DNA from: CBDUBS01 sp965365445
GTDB taxonomy: Bacteria; Bacteroidota; Rhodothermia; Rhodothermales; DASSAV01
Length of the DNA stretch: 16,999 nt
NCBI GenBank assembly: GCA_965365445.1
Contig: CBDUBS010000069.1
Coordinates: 1-16,999, forward strand
Reading direction: 5' to 3'
This document shows positions 1-6,648 of the stretch, in pieces. The notes beneath the pieces were generated by a model. It was given only the letters and a program-made list of their open reading frames with translations. It was not told the origin of the DNA and searched no databases. Every line of letters starts with the position of its first letter. Positions within the stretch are counted from its first letter, which is position 1. A program made the position numbers and the translations under genes.

Positions 1-1319
1 GACGATCTGATTGAATGCGCAGGAAATGAAATCGGCATATTGCATTTCCACGATTGGCTTGAACCCTTCGAGAGCAAGGCCGATGGCCGCCCTACCGCCC
101 CGCTTTCGATAATCGGCGTGTTCAATACCCGTTCCTTTCCGAATCGCTGAACGAGCCCCTCCGTAGCCTTGAATACTCCTCCGTATTCCGCAACGTCCTG
201 TCCCAGCAGGATGACCCGTTCATCCTGTTCCATAATCTGGTACAGCCCCTCGCGGACACCGTCGATGAAGCGTTTTTCCGAAACGGCCGGAGCGTGCTTC
301 GGCATGGGTACAGGCACAGACTGAGCGAACACATCGGCCCGTTCCGCCTCCCGGGTGCTCGCAACTTCCGGCTGCCGGAGAGCCCACTCGGCGGCTTCCT
401 CGACCTCTCGCTCCAGCTTCCTGCGGAGATAGTCTACACGGTCCTGTGTGACGTGGTTGCCGTCCAGAAGATGCCGGGTAAACCGGGCGACCGGATCGGC
501 CTCCCGCGCTTTTTCCAACCACGCTTCCGGGACATACCGGACGCCGGACGCTTCTTCATGACCTCGGACCCGAAACGTTTTCATTTCAATCAGCGAAGGG
601 CCGTCCCCCCTGCGGGCGCGCTCGGCTGCCTGTTCTACGGAGTCCGTCACGGCAAGCAGGTCGTTCCCGTCAACGGTGTAGCCCGGCATGGCGTAGCCGG
701 ATGCCGCCTCCGCCACATCCTCCACCGGGAGAGCGTCGCAGGCAGGGGTCGAAAGGCCATATCCGTTGTTCTCTACGATAAATACGACGGGCAACTTCCA
801 TAGCCCGGCCAAGCTGAGGCTCTCGTGAAAGTCTCCTTCCCGCGTGGCTCCTTCCCCGATGAAGGCGAGCGCGATGCCGTTCGTTCTTTTCAGGCGAGCC
901 GCGAGGGCTACGCCGGTCGCAACCGGCAACATCGCCCCGAGGTGCGAAATCATGCCAATGATGCGCTTTTCCGGCAATCCGAAATGGAAAGTGCGGTCGC
1001 GTCCCTTTGTGAAACCCCCTGCCCTACCCATGAGCTGGCAGAACAGAGATTCCAGGGGGACTTCGCGGGTTGTCCAGACGCCAAGATTTCGGTGCGTCGG
1101 AAAGATATAGTCATTCGAATCGAGCGCGATGGTGCATCCCACGCTGACCGCTTCCTGTCCGTATCCGCTGAACCACTTCGACAGCCGCCCCTGGCGGATC
1201 AACCGGAGCATTTTTTCCTCGATCACCCTGGGGGTGAGGAGCGCCTCCAGCAGTCGCTCGGGCCGGCGCCGAATCAGGAGTCGGTCGGATGCATCATCCG
1301 TGAAGTCCTGCCGGTTCAT
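1..1319 (-). CDS. 2-oxoacid dehydrogenase E1, fused alpha-beta subunits (branched-chain/2-oxoisovalerate type), partial, apparent frameshift
   Basis: This is the thiamine-diphosphate E1 component of a 2-oxoacid dehydrogenase complex, which decarboxylates the 2-oxoacid and passes the acyl group to lipoyl-E2 in the cytoplasm. Residues 1 to about 300 are the alpha part: GYGQEAV (52-58), HRNLG (76-80), and the TPP/Mg motif GEGATREGD (155-163) ending in ENNGYGLSTP (183-192). GEG rather than GDG resembles branched-chain E1alpha. The beta part begins near residue 347 (EKRFIDGVREGL) and continues LLGQDVAEYGG, then NTPIIESGAVG. One polypeptide with both parts is typical of the roughly 650-700 aa Bacteroidota enzymes. 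After residue 410 the beta homology continues only in another frame (AAIGLALEGF, then KPIVEMQYADFI), so one base seems to be missing at 90-92. The ATG at 1319 overlaps the stop of the upstream transporter gene (ATGA), which implies translational coupling. The gene leaves the window on the left. Substrate preference (branched-chain or pyruvate) is inferred. Confidence 0.88.
   Translation of the reverse strand, partial: MNRQDFTDDASDRLLIRRRPERLLEALLTPRVIEEKMLRLIRQGRLSKWFSGYGQEAVSVGCTIALDSNDYIFPTHRNLGVWTTREVPLESLFCQLMGRAGGFTKGRDRTFHFGLPEKRIIGMISHLGAMLPVATGVALAARLKRTNGIALAFIGEGATREGDFHESLSLAGLWKLPVVFIVENNGYGLSTPACDALPVEDVAEAASGYAMPGYTVDGNDLLAVTDSVEQAAERARRGDGPSLIEMKTFRVRGHEEASGVRYVPEAWLEKAREADPVARFTRHLLDGNHVTQDRVDYLRRKLEREVEEAAEWALRQPEVASTREAERADVFAQSVPVPMPKHAPAVSEKRFIDGVREGLYQIMEQDERVILLGQDVAEYGGVFKATEGLVQRFGKERVLNTPIIESGAVGRPSALLSKGSSQSWKCNMPISFPAHSIRS
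87..92 (-). other. Apparent -1 frameshift in the E1 beta part
   Basis: The E1 reading frame from the ATG at 1319 gives good E1beta sequence through ESGAVG (codon 410 at 92-90), then turns into unrelated residues (RPSALLSKG). Shifting the frame by one base restores E1beta homology up to the window edge. Adding one base to the GGG run on the minus strand (CCC at 90-92 on the plus strand) would rejoin the two halves as ESGAVGAAIGLALEG. No stop codon is met in either frame inside the window. A homopolymer sequencing or assembly error is as likely as a true mutation. Confidence 0.85.
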
Positions 1320-2572
1320 GGCGCCGCGAGCGTTTCACCTGCCGGCTTCCTCGTGCGATGGGTAACGTCGTCTTTGAACATGACGGTAAAGAACACGAGC
1401 ACCAGGAGAGCGAACGCGGCCGGTACGAGCCAGAACCCCTGCCATTGATCCAGAGACAACCCATCGGCCCCCTGGAGAAAACCGTTGTAGATATTGCCTG
1501 CCACCTGCGCACCGATGAACATCCCGATGCCGTTGGTTACCAGAACGATCAGTCCCTGCGCCTGACCCCGGATGGCCGGGGTAGCTTTCTTATCGACGTA
1601 AATCTGTCCCGTTACGAAGAAGAAGTCGTAGCAGATGCCGTGCAACAGGATGCCGCCGACGATCATCCAGAATACGGCATCCGGCGCCGCGAGCGAAAAC
1701 AGCACATACCGAACGACCCATGCCCCCATCGCCACACCGAGCATCCACTTCACCCCGAGCCGGGCGAAAAATATCGGCATCAGTAACATGAAGAACACTT
1801 CCGACATCTGCCCGAGTGTTTGCGTCGCTGCGATACGCTCAACGCCGGCCGCACCCAGGAAAGTTTGCGTGTAGTTATAATAGGCCGTCAGGGGAATGCA
1901 GATAAGCAGTGAACTGAGAAGGAACATATAAAATGAGCGGCTGCCGAGGTGCTTGAGCGCGTCGAGGCCGAGGATGCTCCGTATGGAAACGACTTCTCCG
2001 GCGGCCTGCGGAGGCGTATGCGGCAACGTAAAACAATACGCGGACAGGATGAAAGCCGCCACACCGGACGTATACAGAGGAAGCGCCGTAAACTCGGGCA
2101 GGGCCGAAGTAAACGCGCTCAGCCCGAAGCTGATGAACAGCCCTACGGCAATCCAGCCGAGGGTGCCGAAAACCCGGATGAGCGGAAACTGACTGGCCGA
2201 ATCGGTGACATGATGGAAAGCCAGCGTGTTCGCCAGTCCGAGGGTCGGCATGTAACACAGATTATGGGCGAGTATCAACAGAATGAATACCAGCGGTCTA
2301 TCCACGAAGGATGGCGCCAGCAGAATGAACACCCCGCCCAGCAGGTGCAACACCCCCAGGATCTTTTCAGTCGCAAAAAACCGGTCGGCCACGAGTCCCA
2401 GGAAAAACGGAGCGACGATGGCGGCCAGCGGGTTGACGGTGTAGGGCCAGTGCGTCAGATTACCCATCCCGTGCTCGGACATGTACACGGCAATCGTGGA
2501 ATACCATGCCCCCCAGACGAAAAACTGGAGAAACATCATCGCACTCAGGCGGGCCCTGATGAATCGGTTCAT
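1316..2572 (-). CDS. MFS transporter, nucleoside:H+ symporter family
   Basis: This is a 418-residue inner-membrane protein with about 12 hydrophobic segments, the usual length for the NupG/XapB-type nucleoside:proton symporters (Nuc_H_symport). Family-like stretches include LQFFVWGAWYSTIAVYM (15-31) in the first helix, the loop-2/3 segment LGLVADRFFATEKILG (59-73), HGICYDFFF (311-319), VDKKATPAIRGQAQGL (326-341) and the following TNGIGMFIG. These support uptake of nucleosides or a related small solute. The exact substrate cannot be read from sequence. The start is an ATG with no Shine-Dalgarno sequence. The stop TGA overlaps the ATG of the E1 gene (positions 1316-1319), so the two are probably co-transcribed. 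130 bp separate it from the upstream sugar transferase, so it may have its own promoter; a weak TAATAT box lies on the minus strand at 2629-2624. Confidence 0.82.
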   Translation of the reverse strand: MNRFIRARLSAMMFLQFFVWGAWYSTIAVYMSEHGMGNLTHWPYTVNPLAAIVAPFFLGLVADRFFATEKILGVLHLLGGVFILLAPSFVDRPLVFILLILAHNLCYMPTLGLANTLAFHHVTDSASQFPLIRVFGTLGWIAVGLFISFGLSAFTSALPEFTALPLYTSGVAAFILSAYCFTLPHTPPQAAGEVVSIRSILGLDALKHLGSRSFYMFLLSSLLICIPLTAYYNYTQTFLGAAGVERIAATQTLGQMSEVFFMLLMPIFFARLGVKWMLGVAMGAWVVRYVLFSLAAPDAVFWMIVGGILLHGICYDFFFVTGQIYVDKKATPAIRGQAQGLIVLVTNGIGMFIGAQVAGNIYNGFLQGADGLSLDQWQGFWLVPAAFALLVLVFFTVMFKDDVTHRTRKPAGETLAAP

Positions 2573-2702
2573 GTTAGGAGTATCCGGCAGCGAGTTAAAA
2601 GGCAGGCGGAAAAGCCCTTCCGGATATTAGCACAAAGGGGCGATAACGGAAAGCATGATACGTGCAAACGTAAAACAGGTATTCGGACGGGCGTGAACGC
2701 GA

Positions 2703-4172
2703 CTATCTTCCCGTACCCAGAAAGGTGGTCCGAAGCGTGCGAAAAAGAATCTTGAGATCCATACGAAGGCTTACGTTCTCGATATAGAACAGGTCGTATT
2801 TGACTTTCTGCCGAACGTCCTCCAGGCTTTCGTCATATTTCCACTTTACCTGCGCCCACCCGGTTATACCCGGCTTTACCCGGTGCCTTCGGTTATAGAG
2901 CGGGATCTCTCGTGAGAGTTTTTCAACGAAGAATGGCCGTTCGGGTCGCGGGCCTACGAGGCTCATATCGTTGCGCAGGACATTCCAGAACTGCGGTATC
3001 TCATCCAGTCGTGATTTCCGCAAAAAGCGTCCGACGCGAGTATACCGGGGATCGTTTTCTCGCGCCCATACCGGGCCGGTGGCCGCCTCGGCATCCAGGC
3101 GCATCGTACGAAACTTGTACATGGTGAATAACTGTCCCTGACGTCCCACTCGCTGCTGTCGAAAGATGGCAGGGCCGGGTGAGGTCATGCGGATCAGCAA
3201 TCCGATGGCCGCCCATGCCGGCAACCCTGCAATCAGGATCGTCAGCGAAACGAATAAATCGATCAATCGCTTCGTGCTGCGTTCCCATGGGGGCATGGGC
3301 TCCGGCAGCACCTCGATGAGCGGAAGACCGTAGATGTGCTCGGTCCTCGACATGCCGCCAATGACCGAGTAAAAGTCAGGAACGAGTTTCAGGGATACGG
3401 ATTTTCCGTCGCACAGGCGGAGCACTTCGAGCAGTTCGCGGTGGTCGTCGGAACCCAGGGCTATGAGCACGTCCTGCACGCCCAGTTCATCGATCAGGTT
3501 CGGCAACGCTTCTATGGTCGATACGGCGGGCAGCGTCTTTTCCAGAACCAGTGCGTCTGCCCCATCTCCGGCGGAAGGCATCTCGAAACCACCCGATGGA
3601 GTCGCCCAGGCCCCCGCATCGGCATCCCGACGCATCCGGATGGCGCCCACTACATTGAGGCCCGCTTCCGGATACCGCGCCACGTCGTGATATAATCGTT
3701 CCACCGAATCGCTCCAGCCTACAATGAGCGCTTTATGCGTTCCGTATCCCCGCAGGATGAGCCCTTTCTGGATAGAGCGTATTACGATTCGCCCTACCCC
3801 GACCATCAGGAAAATGTCCAGCCAGTAAAACAGGATATTTTCCCTACCCCTCTCCTCGTAATTGGCATCAACCCAGACCAGCAGGAACAGGAGAAGAATC
3901 CCCACCGTAACCGCCTTCAGTAACGAAATCAGCTCGTCGAAGCGACTGGCGGCATAGCGCTCCTGATACAAACCGAAAAAGAAAAGCACGAGCAACCAGA
4001 AACCCGTCAGAACGGCGGCGGAAGCCACCGGCCAAACGGGTTGTTGCGCTGCCTCTCCGAGCCACTCCCATCTAAAACGGGCGGCATAGTATAAAAGCGT
4101 CCCGAAAAAAACCGCGACCGCATCCGTGACGAGGAGCGCTGCTAGTTCGAGCTTGCGTGACACCGGGATCAA
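2703..4172 (-). CDS. Polyprenyl-phosphate sugar phosphotransferase (exopolysaccharide/O-antigen initiating enzyme, WbaP/WcaJ-like)
   Basis: This enzyme would transfer a sugar-1-phosphate from a nucleotide sugar to undecaprenyl phosphate at the inner membrane, the first step of a repeat-unit polysaccharide. The 489 residues have the full long-form layout: four N-terminal membrane helices (about 11-30, 50-68, 88-103, 113-130), a nucleotide-binding-like domain (about 145-290, starting HKALIVG), then the catalytic domain. The latter starts at KRLIDLFVSLT (301-311) and a membrane segment, followed by SPGPAIFRQQRVGR (331-344), MYKFRTM (351-357), the acidic pair in SRLDEIPQFWNVL (387-399), LVGPRPE (405-411) and PGITGWAQV (434-442). 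The longest reading starts at TTG 4172; a GTG four codons in (4163) is equally possible, and neither has a clear ribosome site. It is divergent from the Wzi-like gene, consistent with a joint role in surface polysaccharide. The sugar is unknown. Confidence 0.92.
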   Translation of the reverse strand: MIPVSRKLELAALLVTDAVAVFFGTLLYYAARFRWEWLGEAAQQPVWPVASAAVLTGFWLLVLFFFGLYQERYAASRFDELISLLKAVTVGILLLFLLVWVDANYEERGRENILFYWLDIFLMVGVGRIVIRSIQKGLILRGYGTHKALIVGWSDSVERLYHDVARYPEAGLNVVGAIRMRRDADAGAWATPSGGFEMPSAGDGADALVLEKTLPAVSTIEALPNLIDELGVQDVLIALGSDDHRELLEVLRLCDGKSVSLKLVPDFYSVIGGMSRTEHIYGLPLIEVLPEPMPPWERSTKRLIDLFVSLTILIAGLPAWAAIGLLIRMTSPGPAIFRQQRVGRQGQLFTMYKFRTMRLDAEAATGPVWARENDPRYTRVGRFLRKSRLDEIPQFWNVLRNDMSLVGPRPERPFFVEKLSREIPLYNRRHRVKPGITGWAQVKWKYDESLEDVRQKVKYDLFYIENVSLRMDLKILFRTLRTTFLGTGR

Positions 4173-4433
4173 GTGCTGGCCGAGATAGCGAAAAGGAGCG
4201 TATACCGAAGCAGCCCCACAGGTGCTGCCGTCGGCGTAATATACGGCGTACCCGGAATAGTATCCTTTTGTGAATTAACGGGTGGGCAGGCACGGCTTCC
4301 GTAGAATAGCGATCCATGATACCCGGTCCGAGCCGTTTCCTGCATTGGACCGGAGGGCCATTCTGTTGTATCATGCTTCATTCTTTCTCCGGCGCCATTC
4401 AGCCGGTTTTCCCGCTATCAGCATCGCTGCTTC
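4173..4433. other. Divergent intergenic region between sugar transferase and Wzi-like operon
   Basis: This 261 bp gap, the longest in the window, separates two oppositely oriented genes and must hold the promoters for both unless one start is misplaced. Short reading frames that cross it look like non-coding noise. I see one reasonable plus-strand promoter (4345-4374), no convincing minus-strand promoter, and no riboswitch or operator that I can recognise. Confidence 0.6.
4345..4374 (+). promoter_or_regulatory. Candidate promoter for the outer-membrane/RNA methyltransferase operon
   Basis: TTGGAC at 4345-4350 and TATCAT at 4369-4374 are separated by 18 bp, which fits a sigma-70-like -35/-10 pair. 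Transcription would start near 4381, leaving a leader of about 50 nt before the ATG at 4434. Bacteroidota often use a different consensus (TTTG near -33, TAnnTTTG near -7), and no good copy of that is seen here, so this is a pattern match only. Confidence 0.35.
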
Positions 4434-6044
4434 ATGTCAATCGGCGACGTCCGTACGGCCACGCGCTTCGTGTTCACCGCGTTCATGCTAACCCTGAACA
4501 TGAACGTTCTGGCCCAGCAGGGAAGGATCATCCCGGTAGAGGACTGGTCGAACAGGTATATCGCACGCTTGCAGCAGCGGGGGTTTTTGCTTGAACTGAA
4601 TCCTACGGCATTGCCCTACCAGGAAGGCGAAATCGTGTCCGCGCTCGAAGGCGTCGATGAAGAACGGCTGGGGCCATACGAACGGCGCTGGTTTTCCTTG
4701 CTACGGCAGGAATTCCTGCCCACCGGCGAAACCCGCGAGCGAGGAACAGTGCTCGGAGCCTCGTTCGAGACGGGTATAACGGCCGGCAATAACGATCGGC
4801 TCGATCCGCTGAGGCCGATCGATACCGGGCGGCCAACGCTCACGCTGGGGGACGTACGTCTTTTCCCGCGAGCGTTTCCCAGGGTTCGTCTCGGCAACGA
4901 GCATGTAGTCGCGCAGGTGGGTTTTCATCATAATGTTTTTTACGATGTCGATCCGGACGGCATCGACTCGGTAACACGGCTATACATCCGTAGTGAAGAT
5001 TCCTATCTAGGGGCAACCAGTCGGTTTGCTTCTGCTTACGCCGGGCGATTTTCCAATCACTGGGCTCCGTTCGGCCAGACGGCCCTGGCGATCAGCCGAA
5101 ATCCTCGTAGTTACGACCAGATTTCCATTCGCCTTGGCGCCCGGAAGATAGCCTTCCGAAGCCTGCTGGGCGAACTCGACAGCATAACGGGTGACGGGCG
5201 GTTCAGCGGGGCCGCCGGCGCCGACTCGGTGGGTACCGGCAGCGAGCGCCGCTATGTGGCCGCCCACCGTTTCGACTGGAGACCTACGCCGCATTTCATG
5301 GTGAGCGTGATAGAATCCGCTCTTTATTCCGGGGCTACGGCCGGCGGCTCCCTGAAATACCTCAACCCGTTGCATTTATTGACTTTTACCGGAGAGGAAC
5401 GACCCAAGAACGAGGAGGTAAACGGGTTTGTTGGGGGGTTGCTGTGGGCGCGTTTGGGCCGCGTTACCTTACAGGGCCAGTTACTGCTGGACGACCTGGA
5501 TCTGATGAATCAGTCCGGGGAGCCCCTCTCGGCGGCACTTTCCGGATCGCTTCACATCTCCGGCATCGCCCCCGCCCTCGACGCCGGAACGAGTTGGGAA
5601 GTGGTCACGGCTCGGGCTTACAATACGGCGCAGCCGGAAGGAAAGTACCTTTACCTGCTCCGCGGGCTCGGGACTCAGTTCAACGACTACGTTCAGGGCT
5701 CATTTTACGCGGATCTTTTTCTGGATGCATGCGCACCGGGACTGGCTCTCCGGCCGCAGGTTCTCTGGTTGTTTCAGGGAGAACAGGACGTGCGCCGGAC
5801 CTATCCCGCAAACAAAGGCGAAGCCGAGACCCTGTTGACCGGAACGGTGCAGAAAACCCTACGGGCGGGAATGGAACTGTACTATCAGCCCACCACGGTA
5901 TGGTGGTTGCGGCTCGACCTCGGCGCCAATCTATCCCGCAACGACTTCCATGTAGAAGGCCGTCGTAGAGAGCGATTTATCGCCGTGGCAGAGATTGGCG
6001 CGCGGGTATCCGTAGAACGGCTTCTCGATGGACGGCTATTTTGA
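4434..6044 (+). CDS. Wzi-like outer-membrane beta-barrel (capsule assembly family)
   Basis: This 536-residue secreted protein has an N-terminal signal peptide (about residues 1-28, hydrophobic VFTAFMLTLNMNVLA, cleavage near AQQ). The mature part begins with a helical lead (EDWSNRYIARLQQRGFLLEL), followed by alternating aromatic and polar strands expected of a barrel. The central part is Wzi-like: GRFSNHWAPFGQTALAIS, then NPRSYDQISIRLGARKIAF, SVIESALYSG and LKYLNPLHLL. Family members (capsule assembly protein Wzi and Bacteroidota relatives, about 450-560 aa) bind or anchor capsular polysaccharide at the outer membrane. The position opposite a sugar-initiating transferase fits that role. The ATG at 4434 has no Shine-Dalgarno sequence but gives a proper signal peptide. 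The reading frame overlaps the longest version of the next gene. The barrel is clear; the Wzi assignment rests on recognised patterns, and a different barrel family is possible. Confidence 0.68.
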   Translation: MSIGDVRTATRFVFTAFMLTLNMNVLAQQGRIIPVEDWSNRYIARLQQRGFLLELNPTALPYQEGEIVSALEGVDEERLGPYERRWFSLLRQEFLPTGETRERGTVLGASFETGITAGNNDRLDPLRPIDTGRPTLTLGDVRLFPRAFPRVRLGNEHVVAQVGFHHNVFYDVDPDGIDSVTRLYIRSEDSYLGATSRFASAYAGRFSNHWAPFGQTALAISRNPRSYDQISIRLGARKIAFRSLLGELDSITGDGRFSGAAGADSVGTGSERRYVAAHRFDWRPTPHFMVSVIESALYSGATAGGSLKYLNPLHLLTFTGEERPKNEEVNGFVGGLLWARLGRVTLQGQLLLDDLDLMNQSGEPLSAALSGSLHISGIAPALDAGTSWEVVTARAYNTAQPEGKYLYLLRGLGTQFNDYVQGSFYADLFLDACAPGLALRPQVLWLFQGEQDVRRTYPANKGEAETLLTGTVQKTLRAGMELYYQPTTVWWLRLDLGANLSRNDFHVEGRRRERFIAVAEIGARVSVERLLDGRLF

Positions 6045-6051
6045 CGCAACC

Positions 6052-6648
6052 ATGAACGCCCTCTCCCCGTCTATCCGGTTCGTTGCAGGGGCAAGCCTGG
6101 CGCTCGGCGTTTTGCTCGCCGGTCCGGCGGCTGCCCAACAACAACCCTACGGCACGATCGACCTCCGGGGCGGGATAACGCTGGATACGGGCGCCACGCG
6201 GCTTCATCAATACTGGAATGCGGCCCGTGGTGGAGAGGTGTATGCCAACGTCCCATTTTACGCAGGAAGGTTGGAGGTAGGGGGCGCTTTTCATCATTAC
6301 ACAGCGCTGAATCCGGACGTACCGCCTTTTGACGCGCTCCTTCTCGTCGCAGGCTGGAATGTGGAGCCTCGATTGGCCGGACCCCTTTACGGCATACTGG
6401 GAGGGCGCGTTGGAAACTACAGGATGAGCTTTGATGAGGAAGCATTTGCCGGAGTCCGTAACGAAAGCGAGTTTACGGCAGCCGCCCACGCCGGCTTGAT
6501 GCTCAGGTCGCCGGGCGGCGTGTTCGCCTACGTATCGGGGGCGGCCCAGCAGACGTTTACGTATATCCGGCTCAAGCCGCTTTTCGTATCCTTCGGCATG
6601 GGATTTACCATGCGCACACCGAACTGGCTACAGGAGGTGCTACGATAG
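6052..6648 (+). CDS. Small secreted protein, probable outer-membrane beta-barrel, unknown function
   Basis: I do not recognise a specific family. From the ATG at 6052 the 198-residue product begins with a clear signal peptide (hydrophobic FVAGASLALGVLLAGPAAA, then QQQ). The frame is also open from an ATG at 6028, eight codons upstream and inside the 3' end of the Wzi-like gene. I prefer 6052 because it puts the charged N-terminus directly before the hydrophobic core. The mature 165-170 residues alternate short polar and aromatic strands (TIDLRGGITLD, LEVGGAFHHY, LYGILGGRVGNY, GVFAYVSGAAQ, FVSFGMGFTM), which fits an eight-stranded barrel. It starts 7 nt after the Wzi-like gene and its last codons contain the ribosome site of the next gene, so all three outer-membrane genes are tightly linked. 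A partner or accessory barrel for its neighbours is a guess from position only. Confidence 0.72.
   Translation: MNALSPSIRFVAGASLALGVLLAGPAAAQQQPYGTIDLRGGITLDTGATRLHQYWNAARGGEVYANVPFYAGRLEVGGAFHHYTALNPDVPPFDALLLVAGWNVEPRLAGPLYGILGGRVGNYRMSFDEEAFAGVRNESEFTAAAHAGLMLRSPGGVFAYVSGAAQQTFTYIRLKPLFVSFGMGFTMRTPNWLQEVLR
6632..6637 (+). promoter_or_regulatory. Strong Shine-Dalgarno sequence (AGGAGG) before an AUA codon
   Basis: AGGAGG lies in the last codons of the upstream gene. Seven nucleotides separate it from ATA at 6645-6647, the ideal distance for initiation. In that frame the ATA begins a complete signal peptide. No ATG, GTG or TTG lies in frame at a suitable distance. The GTG at 6637 is in another frame and meets the TAG at 6646. 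This is the strongest ribosome site in the window, where most genes have none. Confidence 0.65.

Noticed and set aside
155..163. GEG instead of GDG in the E1 thiamine-diphosphate motif
   Set aside because: Here the numbers are E1 residues, not bases. Branched-chain E1alpha proteins normally have GEG, so this supports the family call and is not an anomaly.
2604..2630. Possible hairpin (CGGAA/TTCCG with a six-base loop) between the transporter and sugar transferase genes
   Set aside because: The stem is only five pairs and no T-run follows on the minus strand, so I do not call a terminator.
1949..2755. Long plus-strand open frame (268 codons)
   Set aside because: It lies antisense to the nucleoside transporter gene, has a charged low-hydrophobicity composition typical of a reverse-frame shadow, and matches no family I know. 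The minus-strand protein is convincing over the same bases.
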